A DNA stretch of 24,479 nt from positions 1 to 24,479 of the forward strand of contig CAMAGQ010000007.1 of NCBI GenBank assembly GCA_945833895.1. Direction: 5' to 3'. How positions within the stretch are numbered: position 1 is the first letter of the stretch; the number at the start of each line of letters is the position of its first letter. The notes below the pieces were generated by a model. The model saw only the letters and a program-made list of their open reading frames with translations. It was not told the origin of the DNA and made no database searches. A program made the translations under genes and the position numbers. Source of the DNA: an uncultured bacterium (GTDB taxonomy: Bacteria > Cyanobacteriota > Vampirovibrionia > Gastranaerophilales > Gastranaerophilaceae). Below, in pieces: positions 1 through 6,263 of this stretch.

Positions 1-80
1 AAATATACATTTTTCCCCAAAAAAAATATTGCTTGACTTTCAAGACATTATCTACTAAATTCAAAGGGAAAGGGGAATTT

Positions 81-121
81 GTCATTCTGAGGGCAGCAAT
101 TTTTTATTGCCCGAAGAATCC
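81..121. repeat. Dispersed intergenic repeat, GTCATTCTGAGGG module
   Basis: The unit begins GTCATTCTGAGGG and ends CCGAAGAATCC, with a short hairpin in the middle (GCAAT at 96-100 pairing with ATTGC at 106-110). A second copy with a different centre sits at 21490-21522, where GTCATTCTGAGGG is followed by CCGAAGAAACC. Conserved ends with a variable middle are typical of small dispersed non-coding repeats. No transposase is nearby. Confidence 0.6.
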
Positions 122-217
122 CTGACAAATTTCAGTAAAAGTAGGTTTTAGTTACATGCCCTGATGCGGTAAATCATAGATTTACCACATCCTACAAGTT
201 ATTCGTTCAACCTTGCG

Positions 218-238
218 ATGCTGAAACAAGTTCAGCAT
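218..238. repeat. Perfect 8-bp palindrome, 5-nt loop
   Basis: ATGCTGAA (218-225) and TTCAGCAT (231-238) are exact reverse complements around ACAAG. The element belongs to the palindrome-rich left flank and is not followed by a T tract, so it does not look like a terminator. It resembles a palindromic repeat type seen between genes in many genomes; that comparison is from memory. Confidence 0.55.
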
Positions 239-281
239 GACATGGAAGTTCCCTCACCTATGGAAGGAGTGTTTGTTCAGT

Positions 282-350
282 GCCCTCTCACCTTGGGAGA
301 GGGCGGAATTTCTTAATGAACGTCAGTGAATTTAGAAATTCGGGAGAGGG
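282..350. repeat. Composite palindromic repeat, CCCTCTC/GAGAGGG module
   Basis: Two hairpins lie in tandem. GCCCTCTC (282-289) pairs with GAGAGGGC (297-304), and GAATTTCT (306-313) pairs with AGAAATTC (334-341). The element ends GGGAGAGGG (342-350), which can also pair with the CCCTCTC of the first arm. A related CCCTCTCCC...GAGGGG hairpin occurs at 21456-21478, again next to a GTCATTCTGAGGG unit. Confidence 0.55.
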
Positions 351-430
351 TTTAATTAATTATTCGTCATTCCCTGACACTGACTCAAAGGTTGAATGTT
401 AAATTTGTAACAAATATTTCAAAAACTGAA

Positions 431-477
431 AATCTCTTTCTATAAAAACCTTTTTATATACAAAGAGAGATTTTTAT
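431..477 (+). promoter_or_regulatory. AT-rich hairpin with T tract over a putative RBS
   Basis: TCTCTTT (433-439) pairs with AAAGAGA (462-468), and TATAAAAA (441-448) pairs with TTTTTATA (451-458). A run of five T follows. The right arm contains the only purine-rich sequence (AAAGAGAGA) that could be the ribosome binding site of the ORF starting at 479. It may be an intrinsic terminator, usable in either direction because an A/T run flanks both sides, or a structure that hides the ribosome binding site. The sequence alone does not decide. Confidence 0.45.
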
Positions 478-478
478 T

Positions 479-679
479 ATGTTCAACAAAATTGAAGAAA
501 TACAACGACAATACACCTATACTGTTCAACCCGTAAAACTTTTTGAAACCCAAAACAATCAGACTGTACAAAAGCAAATGTTTGATTTTACAAACAAAAT
601 AACCCAATCAAAAAACAATCCGTTTCATCCGGATATATCAAACACAAATAAAGGAGGTAAACTCGACATACTAGGCTAA
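479..679 (+). CDS. Small hypothetical protein, 66 aa
   Basis: I do not recognise this protein. It is hydrophilic, rich in Gln, Asn and Lys, and has no signal peptide, membrane segment or cysteine. A purine-rich AAAGAGAGA lies 8 nt before the ATG but sits inside the hairpin at 431-477, so translation could be repressed or absent. Its stop codon directly abuts the stop codon of the convergent gene at 680, with no base between. No clear promoter is visible. The C-terminus (GGKLDILG) looks like a protein end rather than random sequence, but the ORF could be the 3' untranslated region of the convergent gene. I give it about even odds of being real. Confidence 0.45.
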   Translation: MFNKIEEIQRQYTYTVQPVKLFETQNNQTVQKQMFDFTNKITQSKNNPFHPDISNTNKGGKLDILG

Positions 680-925
680 TTAAGCAAGGCAATCAAGTTT
701 CAAACCATCAGGCATGTACCCCGGAAGCAGCGGATTACCGTTTCTATCCGTTACCGCAACAGTCGCACCGTGTTCAGGTGCACGTTCGTACTTAATAGAT
801 GCTATATTGGCATTACGAACAGGATTAGACACTCCTTTGAATGCAACTCCTGAACGCTGCGCACGCTGTACGCCCGTCGGGTTGAGAAATGATACTAACA
901 AACTTTGTCCTGTTATTGGTGCCAT
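680..925 (-). CDS. Small hypothetical protein, 81 aa
   Basis: I do not recognise this protein. It starts MAPITGQSLLVSF, is moderately basic with no membrane segment, and ends GYMPDGLKLDCLA with a single Cys close to the C-terminus. I place the start at 925 rather than the longer in-frame ATG at 976. The 925 ATG has GGGG 7 nt upstream, and a promoter with a perfect TTGACA box (971-976) would lie inside the longer version. The coding region has a normal bacterial amino-acid mix (SGVAFKGVSNPVRN and a DRNGNPLLPGY stretch). It is monocistronic and converges on the 479-679 ORF. The opposite-strand ORF over the same bases is a shadow. Confidence 0.7.
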   Translation of the reverse strand: MAPITGQSLLVSFLNPTGVQRAQRSGVAFKGVSNPVRNANIASIKYERAPEHGATVAVTDRNGNPLLPGYMPDGLKLDCLA

Positions 926-947
926 AATTTTACCCCATTTTTCCCTT

Positions 948-976
948 ATATTATTATAAACGAAAAATGTTGTCAA
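948..976 (-). promoter_or_regulatory. Sigma-70-type promoter for the 81-aa gene
   Basis: On the minus strand a perfect -35 box TTGACA (976-971) is followed by a 17-nt spacer and TAATAT (953-948) as the -10 box. Transcription should begin near 941, giving a leader of about 16 nt that still contains the GGGG ribosome binding site. This promoter also argues for the start codon at 925. Confidence 0.6.
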
Positions 977-1021
977 AAATTGCTAAATTTTTGTCCATTT
1001 ATGAAGAAATATTAAGGCAAA

Positions 1022-1183
1022 TTACAGCAAGAACAAATTGTTACTGTAATTCGGTTTAAATGCACGTTTGTTTAAATTTAGCCGTTGAGGTATTTTGTAA
1101 GATTTAACCTCTTCTTCAAGTTTTAGTTTTGACAATCCGATTGCCGGAACATCATCTTTGATAAAAATTTTCAATAATTCCAT
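1022..1183 (-). CDS. Small hypothetical protein, 53 aa
   Basis: This short ORF begins MELLKIFIKDDVPAIGLSKL and ends YSNNLFLL. It has a strong ribosome binding site: AGAAGGA lies 10 nt before the ATG on the minus strand. It contains a charged, possibly helical middle (KLKLEEEVKSYK) and a basic second half (QRLNLNKRAFKPN). There is no signal peptide or cysteine. It is transcribed divergently from the DUF1858 gene, and the 78 bases between the starts hold AT-rich -10-like sequences for both directions. I do not recognise a family. The ribosome binding site makes it more likely to be real than its length alone would suggest. Confidence 0.5.
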   Translation of the reverse strand: MELLKIFIKDDVPAIGLSKLKLEEEVKSYKIPQRLNLNKRAFKPNYSNNLFLL

Positions 1184-1210
1184 ACTGTACCAATCCTTCT
1201 TTTTTTCATG

Positions 1211-1216
1211 TATAAT
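1211..1216 (+). promoter_or_regulatory. TATAAT -10 box upstream of DUF1858 gene
   Basis: A perfect TATAAT lies 46 nt before the ATG at 1262. I see no good -35 box at the expected distance (the best candidate is a poor TACCAA). The run is nearly symmetrical, so it might also serve the divergent 53-aa gene. Confidence 0.4.
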
Positions 1217-1261
1217 ATATTTTAATGACGATTACGGGAAAGTCAAAAGGAGGAAAGAATT

Positions 1262-1471
1262 ATGGCTGAAAAAGTTACAAAAGAAATGAATATTTTAGAA
1301 ATTGCACAAAAACACCCTGAAAGTATCGAAATTTTCCACAAATACGGCTTGGGATGTCTTGGCTGTGCGGCTGCAAGATTTGAAAACCTTGAAGCAGGTG
1401 CAAAAGTTCACGGCTACAATGCAGACGATATGGTTGCAGATATTAACGCTATAATTGGTGCTACTGAATAG
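1262..1471 (+). CDS. DUF1858 redox-disulfide protein, 69 aa
   Basis: This is a complete DUF1858 domain, the family also described as the hybrid-cluster-protein-associated redox disulfide domain. The visible hallmarks are an N-terminal helix (NILEIAQKHPESIEIFHKYG) and the CLGCAAARFENLEAGAKVHG segment, where Cys32 and Cys35 form a CxxC pair. The ORF fills the family's usual length of about 65-75 residues. The start is secure, with AAAGGAGG 8 nt before the ATG. The protein is cytoplasmic with no membrane segment. Its function is unproven: the CxxC suggests thiol-disulfide chemistry or metal binding. No hybrid cluster protein gene is in the window. It is followed by its own strong terminator, so it is probably monocistronic. 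Confidence 0.9.
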   Translation: MAEKVTKEMNILEIAQKHPESIEIFHKYGLGCLGCAAARFENLEAGAKVHGYNADDMVADINAIIGATE

Positions 1472-1497
1472 TTTTTATAAAAATAAAAAAATAATAG

Positions 1498-1540
1498 AAA
1501 TCCTGAAAACGTTTTTATTAAACAATTTCAGGATTTTTTT
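1498..1540 (+). terminator. Intrinsic terminator after DUF1858 gene
   Basis: AAATCCTGAAA (1498-1508) pairs perfectly with TTTCAGGATTT (1526-1536) around a 17-nt loop and runs into seven T (1534-1540). It ends the 1262-1471 transcript and separates it from the GH77-like gene that starts 50 nt downstream. Confidence 0.85.
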
Positions 1541-1590
1541 GTTTGTGATAATATAAAACTGGTCTAAAGATACAGGAGTTAAACAAAATC

Positions 1591-3609
1591 ATGAGAATTT
1601 CTCCAATTCGTAACAGCGTCAGTTTTGGCAGGGAATTACGCCAAAATGAGATTGCCGAATATACTGCGGTGCGTGATGAAGCAAAAAAATTAGCAGGGCA
1701 AACGGGTAAATCGATATTTATTGTTCACGATCCTTGTTTGCCGAGAGAAAAATCTGTCGACACAGGGCTTGGAAACCTTGCGACAAAAGAAGCAAAGGAT
1801 TTTTTCCAATATATGAAAACTTATCTCGGGTTCAATACGGTTGAAGTTCTTCCGGCAGGGGAAGTTGCAACTTTTAAGGGTGCATATTGTGCTTATGCGG
1901 GAACGGCGTTATCTCTTGGCAATCACCAGATTAATCCGCTGCTTTTAACAACTCCCGAGTTTGAAAAGATTTTAAAACGCAAAGAATACGATGAAATAGT
2001 TAAATCAAATAAAAAAATGTCACCGCCGGAATGGTACGCAAATTTCAAAAACGTTATGGAAGATAATTCTGCTCAGGATAAAGCGTTGAAAATTGCGTAT
2101 GAACGGTTCAAAAAACTTCCTGCAAATTCAAAACTTAAAAAAGAATTCGCACAGTATTCCACTGAAAACAATGACTGGTTAGAACCTAAAGGAATATTTA
2201 AAACACTGCTTAAAACCTACCACACCCATAAATATGACGAATGGCAAAATGAAGTTGACAGAAATTTATACAATCCTGATTTTGATTTAGGTAAAAGAAC
2301 AGAACGGATAGAAGAATTATTAAAAGAAAACTCTGATAATATAGAGTTTTACAAATTTAAGCAATACCTTGCAGACAGCCACCTTGCAATAGGACGCAGA
2401 AATTTGAATAATCTGGAGCTTGACCTGAAAGGTGATTGTGAAATCGGGTTTTCCGCAGATGAAAAGTGGGCAAATCCAAAAGCCTTCAAACACGGGCATT
2501 TTATCGGGATGAAAGAGTGGGGGCTTCCTGCACTTGATTACGATACTCTTTCTGACCCGAACAGTGCTGCCGCAAAATTGTTGAAAAAGAAAGTTCAATT
2601 ATGTGCAAAACGTTATGATTCAATCAGATTTGATGTCGGCTGGGCATACGTAAACCCTAAGATTTTTCCTGATGAGGGCAAGCCGTTTACAAAATATATG
2701 GGCGATTCTGTCCTGAATTTTATTGAAAACGCCGTAAAAGAGGTAAAAGGCGAGAATTACGACCTTAAAAATCTTATTTACGAATTTGAGGGCGGGGATA
2801 TTTTCGGGCAAAACGGTGAACTTTTACCGCCTGTCAAAAATAGAGTGAAAATCTTTGGAACTACTTATATGCACGAGTCGTGGGGTTCAAATGACGCCTT
2901 TCTCAAACGTGGCTGGAGTCCCGATGAATTTATTGTGGGTGTCGGAAATCACGACCCGCAGCCTTTACGCCAGATTGCCAACAATGTTGAAGATTTGACG
3001 GTTCACGATAACAGATTCCACAAAGCACCTGCGATAAATCCGCTTGCAAGGATTTTGAAACTTAATCCCGAGAACTTAAACAATCCTGTAGAATTTGCGA
3101 AGGCTAAATGGGCTGAGCCGATGATGGCGAAAAATAATCAAATGTTTTATATGGACGTTTTCGGGCGGGAAGAGCGTTTTGATATGCAGGACTTGAACGC
3201 GGTTTATCCTGAGAGAATTTACGCATATAAAATCCCTGAAAATTACCGCCAGTTATATCATCAAGCCATCCGCGAAGGTTACGGATTTAATATAATGGAC
3301 AGCCTTGATAAGGTTTTCAAGGCAAAAGGTTTGGACCAATCGCATCCCGAAATATACGCAAAAATTGTGCATTTTAGAGATGTTTTGCTTGAAGACCCTT
3401 CAAACGGCAGTTTGAATAAAGTTTCAAAAAATAAATTTTTGAAACCGTTAGTTGTTAGTGCGGCACTTATTGCAACACTAACAGGCGGAGCAGTTTTTAT
3501 GAAAAATCGCAAAAATTCAACAAAAAACCGAAACGAAAATTTCGCAAAACAGAATCCTTCACTTGTCACGACAAAAACTAACCAACTGGATAAGTTTTTA
3601 AACGCTTAA
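1591..3609 (+). CDS. GH77-like 4-alpha-glucanotransferase homologue with C-terminal TM
   Basis: This 672-aa protein resembles amylomaltase (MalQ, GH77), which transfers alpha-1,4-glucan chains. An N-terminal HDPCLPREKSVDTGLGNL region matches the start of the GH77 barrel, WGLPALDYD (310-318) matches the family's WGNPLYDW, and three acidic positions have the right order and spacing: Asp348 in SIRFDVGW (nucleophile), Glu398 in IYEFEGGD (acid/base) and Asp455 in GNHDPQP (stabiliser). Two features are odd. The N-terminus is an ISPIRNSVSFG leader, and a hydrophobic stretch (about 617-636) followed by a basic tail looks like a membrane anchor. The stretch between about 115 and 300 diverges from canonical MalQ. 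AGGAG lies 12 nt before the ATG. The fold call is fairly safe; the activity is inferred. The stop codon overlaps that of convergent tgt. Confidence 0.75.
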   Translation: MRISPIRNSVSFGRELRQNEIAEYTAVRDEAKKLAGQTGKSIFIVHDPCLPREKSVDTGLGNLATKEAKDFFQYMKTYLGFNTVEVLPAGEVATFKGAYCAYAGTALSLGNHQINPLLLTTPEFEKILKRKEYDEIVKSNKKMSPPEWYANFKNVMEDNSAQDKALKIAYERFKKLPANSKLKKEFAQYSTENNDWLEPKGIFKTLLKTYHTHKYDEWQNEVDRNLYNPDFDLGKRTERIEELLKENSDNIEFYKFKQYLADSHLAIGRRNLNNLELDLKGDCEIGFSADEKWANPKAFKHGHFIGMKEWGLPALDYDTLSDPNSAAAKLLKKKVQLCAKRYDSIRFDVGWAYVNPKIFPDEGKPFTKYMGDSVLNFIENAVKEVKGENYDLKNLIYEFEGGDIFGQNGELLPPVKNRVKIFGTTYMHESWGSNDAFLKRGWSPDEFIVGVGNHDPQPLRQIANNVEDLTVHDNRFHKAPAINPLARILKLNPENLNNPVEFAKAKWAEPMMAKNNQMFYMDVFGREERFDMQDLNAVYPERIYAYKIPENYRQLYHQAIREGYGFNIMDSLDKVFKAKGLDQSHPEIYAKIVHFRDVLLEDPSNGSLNKVSKNKFLKPLVVSAALIATLTGGAVFMKNRKNSTKNRNENFAKQNPSLVTTKTNQLDKFLNA

Positions 3610-4727
3610 CCCAAAAGATTGTTGTAATGTTCGTTATAAAACTCCAGATATCTGTCTTCCAAAATCGCCTGACGGCATTTTTTCGCAAAATCAATCAGGA
3701 ATTTTATGTTATGGATTGACAAAAGCGTTGCCGCAGTTGCTTCTTGGCATTTCCACAGATGTCTGATGTACGCTCTTGAATGGTTTCGACAAGCATAACA
3801 ATCGCAGCCTTCAACAAGCGGCAATTTATCATCCTTGTATTTTTCGTTTTTAATATTTGCCTTGCCATTCCAAGTGAAAAACGAACCGTGGCGGGCGTTT
3901 CTGGTCGGCAACACGCAATCAAACATATCAACGCCGAATTTGATACCGTTTAGCAAATCTTCAGGAGTTCCTACCCCCATAAGATAACGCGGTTTGTCTT
4001 TCGGCAAAAGCGGTGCAACAAGTTCCGTGAAGTGGTTTTTGACGTCTGTCGGTTCACCCACGCTGACCCCGCCGATTGCATACCCGACAGCATCAAAAGT
4101 TGAAATCACTCTTGCACTTTCTTTTCTCAAATCGTCAAAGAACGCACCCTGAACAATCGGGAACAGTGCTTGTTTCGGATTGGTTTTCGCCTTGAAACAT
4201 CTTTCAAGCCACCTGTGAGTGCGTTCCATTGCGGCTTTTGCGGTGTCGTAATCGCAAGGATACGGGGCACACTGGTCAAAAGCCATAATGATATCCGCAC
4301 CAATATTTTGCTGAATTTTCATTGAAACTTCAGGTGAAATGTAGTGTCTTGTGCCGTTTTTCGGGTCTTGAAATTCGACTCCGTCCTCGGTAATTTTGTT
4401 CAAATGTCCGAGAGAAAATACCTGAAACCCGCCCGAATCGGTCAAAACTGGTTTGTCCCAGTTCATCCAGCCGTGAATACCGCCAAAATCACGAATCCTC
4501 TCGTCACCCGCTCTAAGATACAAGTGATAAGAGTTACCGAGGATAATCTGTGCCCCTGTTTCTTTTATCTGGTCGCCTGTCAGAGATTTCACTGCTGAAT
4601 TTGTACCGACAGGCATAAAAATAGGCGTTTCGATTTTTCCGTGCGGAGTGGTCAAAATTCCCGCTCTCGCACCGGTTTTCGCATCCTCGTGGATTAGTTC
4701 GTAATTAAAATAGTCCTTTTCATTCAT
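3606..4727 (-). CDS. tgt: tRNA-guanine transglycosylase (queuine tRNA-ribosyltransferase)
   Basis: Tgt swaps guanine at the wobble position of GUN-anticodon tRNAs for the queuosine precursor preQ1. The 373-aa product has full family length. DSGGFQVFSL carries the catalytic Asp97, MAFDQC lies at about 148-153, the nucleophile Asp270 is in VDMFDCVLPTRNARHG, and the zinc site is Cys308, Cys310, Cys313 and His339. I start it at 4727 (MNEKDYFN), where AAGGA lies 8 nt upstream, not at the in-frame ATG at 4775 that would overlap ndk. It lies 34 nt downstream of ndk and probably shares its promoter. No other queuosine gene is in the window. Confidence 0.96.
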   Translation of the reverse strand: MNEKDYFNYELIHEDAKTGARAGILTTPHGKIETPIFMPVGTNSAVKSLTGDQIKETGAQIILGNSYHLYLRAGDERIRDFGGIHGWMNWDKPVLTDSGGFQVFSLGHLNKITEDGVEFQDPKNGTRHYISPEVSMKIQQNIGADIIMAFDQCAPYPCDYDTAKAAMERTHRWLERCFKAKTNPKQALFPIVQGAFFDDLRKESARVISTFDAVGYAIGGVSVGEPTDVKNHFTELVAPLLPKDKPRYLMGVGTPEDLLNGIKFGVDMFDCVLPTRNARHGSFFTWNGKANIKNEKYKDDKLPLVEGCDCYACRNHSRAYIRHLWKCQEATAATLLSIHNIKFLIDFAKKCRQAILEDRYLEFYNEHYNNLLG

Positions 4728-4761
4728 GGATTGTTTCCTTGTTGTTTGGAATTGAACTGCA

Positions 4762-5235
4762 CTATTCCGCATCAAGACTTTCTACAACAAGTTCGGACAT
4801 ACATTTGCCTTCGGTGAAAAGTTCGTTTTCATTGAAGTAAATTCCAATTTCTCTTTCTGCACTTTCAACAGAGTCAGAACCGTGAACGATATTGTATTCC
4901 TTAACCTGTGCAAAATCGGCTCTAAGTGTTCCGACTTCTGCTTTATCAGGGTCAGTTGCACCCATAAGATGTCTTGCTCCCGCAACAGCGTTATATCCTT
5001 GAATAACCATTGCTACAATCGGGCCGCTTTGAATATATCTCAAAAGTCTTGGGTAGAAAGGTTTTCCTTCGTGTTCCGCGTAATGTGCTTTTGCCTGCTC
5101 ATCAGAAACTTGAAGCATTTTTAAGCCGATTACCTTGTAACCTTTTACCTCAAATCTTTTAATAATCTCTCCGATTAACCCTCTTTGAACTCCATCAGGT
5201 TTTACTGCAATGAAAGTTCTTTCTTCTGTGTGCAT
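4762..5235 (-). CDS. ndk: Nucleoside diphosphate kinase
   Basis: Ndk equalises nucleoside triphosphate pools by moving the gamma-phosphate from ATP to NDPs through a phosphohistidine. The 157-aa protein starts HTEERTFIAVKPDGVQRG, carries the active-site NIVHGSDS with His118, and has the usual RxxMGATDP-like segment (HLMGATDPDKA). Its C-terminus is a little longer than the roughly 140-150 residues usual in bacteria. The start at 5235 has AAAGGAG 7 nt upstream; an in-frame TTG/ATG further up (5277) would include the promoter. It is the first gene of an ndk-tgt pair. Confidence 0.97.
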   Translation of the reverse strand: MHTEERTFIAVKPDGVQRGLIGEIIKRFEVKGYKVIGLKMLQVSDEQAKAHYAEHEGKPFYPRLLRYIQSGPIVAMVIQGYNAVAGARHLMGATDPDKAEVGTLRADFAQVKEYNIVHGSDSVESAEREIGIYFNENELFTEGKCMSELVVESLDAE

Positions 5236-5267
5236 AAATATTCTCCTTTTAATAAGTATATGTTCCA

Positions 5268-5276
5268 AGTATAGCA
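5268..5276 (-). promoter_or_regulatory. Extended -10 promoter for ndk-tgt
   Basis: On the minus strand TGCTATACT (5276-5268) is an extended -10 element (TG-N-TATACT) 32 nt upstream of the ndk ATG. No consensus -35 box is visible, as is usual for extended -10 promoters. The 82 bases upstream, to the HIT gene, hold an ATTAGGCTAAT palindrome (5286-5296) and nothing else notable. Confidence 0.5.
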
Positions 5277-5349
5277 TAAAAACTCGGATTAGGCTAATTA
5301 AATATCATTAAAATAACAACTGCATTACATATATTGAGCAAGATTTTCC

Positions 5350-5667
5350 TTATATTTTTTCACCAAGGATATGGATATGAAGGTGGAAAACCTCTTGTCC
5401 TGCTTCTTTGCCTGTATTTATCTGTGTTTTATATGACTTCAAACCAATTTTTTTTGTCACATCTTTAACAGTTTGCAAAAGTTCCGCCATTAAATCTTTG
5501 TCTTCAAGTTCGTTCAGTGAAGGAATATGTTCCTTCGGGCAAACCAACAAATGTACAGGGGCTTTTGGATTAATATCCTTAAATACAACAGTGTTTTCGG
5601 TTTCGTAAACAAATTCCGTTCCGAAATCGCCTCTTATAATCTTACAAAAAATGCAATCTTCACTCAT
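5350..5667 (-). CDS. HIT-family (histidine triad) nucleotide-binding protein
   Basis: This is a complete HINT-type protein of 105 aa, a family of purine nucleoside phosphoramidases or nucleotidyl hydrolases. It shows CIFCKIIRGD at the N-terminus (Cys5, Cys8, the pair that binds zinc in many bacterial HINTs), DINPKAPVHLLVCPKEH in the middle and the histidine triad HLHIH at 95-99, just before the end. The C-terminus stops six residues after the triad, shorter than most relatives. AAGGGG lies 7 nt before the ATG. It is the last gene of the grpE-dnaJ operon, 22 nt after the methyltransferase gene. Its physiological substrate is unknown. Confidence 0.93.
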   Translation of the reverse strand: MSEDCIFCKIIRGDFGTEFVYETENTVVFKDINPKAPVHLLVCPKEHIPSLNELEDKDLMAELLQTVKDVTKKIGLKSYKTQINTGKEAGQEVFHLHIHILGEKI

Positions 5668-5689
5668 TTTAAAACCCCTTTCATAATAA

Positions 5690-6259
5690 TTATCTTAATT
5701 TTTTCGCAAGCGACAACCCCGCAGGAAGCGGTAATACAACATTCTCATAATCAGGATTTGCGTTGATGTCATCAAGAAAAGTCTGAACCTTTTGAGCATG
5801 AGAAATAACATTGTCGCACGCAACATATCCGCCGACCTTCAAATGCGGTGCTATCAGGTGGAAAAAGTCAATGTACTGTCTTTTATTCGCATCAATAAAA
5901 GCAAAGTCAACTTCAAAATCCTCAGGCAAATATTCCAAAATTGTCGCCGCATCACCTTTTTTAGTCGTAATAATATCGGCAACTCCGCATTTTTCAAAAT
6001 TTTCTTTCGCAATATCAAGTCTTTTGTCGTAAAACTCAATCGTTGTCAACTTTCCGCCGGTTTGTTTCAAGGCTTTGCCAAGCCAAATCCCCGAATAACC
6101 GTTTGATGTACCGACTTCAATCACGCTTTGCGATTTTGAATCGACAATCAAATTATACAGAAATTCCGCAGTCACTCTGGAAATATTCCAAAATTCTTTC
6201 TGAGTTTTTTCTAATTCTTTTAAGATTTCTTGTGTTGTAGTATCAAAATTTTCTATCAT
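5690..6259 (-). CDS. SAM-dependent O-methyltransferase (class I, caffeoyl-CoA type fold)
   Basis: The 189-aa protein fits the O-methyltransferase family 3 / Methyltransf_24 group. Motif I is EVGTSNGYSG (48-57), an acidic residue closes the second strand (TTIEF, Glu75), FIDANKRQY (121-129) is the metal/catalytic loop with an Asp, and CDN (148-150) follows. Members methylate catechol-like or other hydroxyl groups with a divalent metal, and the substrate here cannot be told. It starts 4 nt after the stop of the beta-propeller gene with only a weak ribosome binding site, which suggests translational coupling. There is no signal peptide, so it acts in the cytoplasm. Confidence 0.87.
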   Translation of the reverse strand: MIENFDTTTQEILKELEKTQKEFWNISRVTAEFLYNLIVDSKSQSVIEVGTSNGYSGIWLGKALKQTGGKLTTIEFYDKRLDIAKENFEKCGVADIITTKKGDAATILEYLPEDFEVDFAFIDANKRQYIDFFHLIAPHLKVGGYVACDNVISHAQKVQTFLDDINANPDYENVVLPLPAGLSLAKKLR

Positions 6260-6263
6260 ATCT

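Larger units (their letters stand above)
1..478. other. Non-coding left flank rich in palindromes
   Basis: I find no convincing gene here. The stretch holds several short palindromes and two sequence modules that recur near 21.45-21.52 kb, listed separately. It looks like an accumulation of dispersed intergenic repeats rather than a regulatory region for one gene. Positions 1-80 and 351-430 are plain AT-rich sequence in which I see nothing specific. Confidence 0.6.

Noticed and set aside
926..976. Longer start for the 81-aa gene
   Set aside because: The only good promoter (TTGACA at 971-976) would fall inside the coding region.
4728..4775. Longer start for tgt
   Set aside because: It overlaps ndk; AAGGA and family N-termini support the start at 4727.
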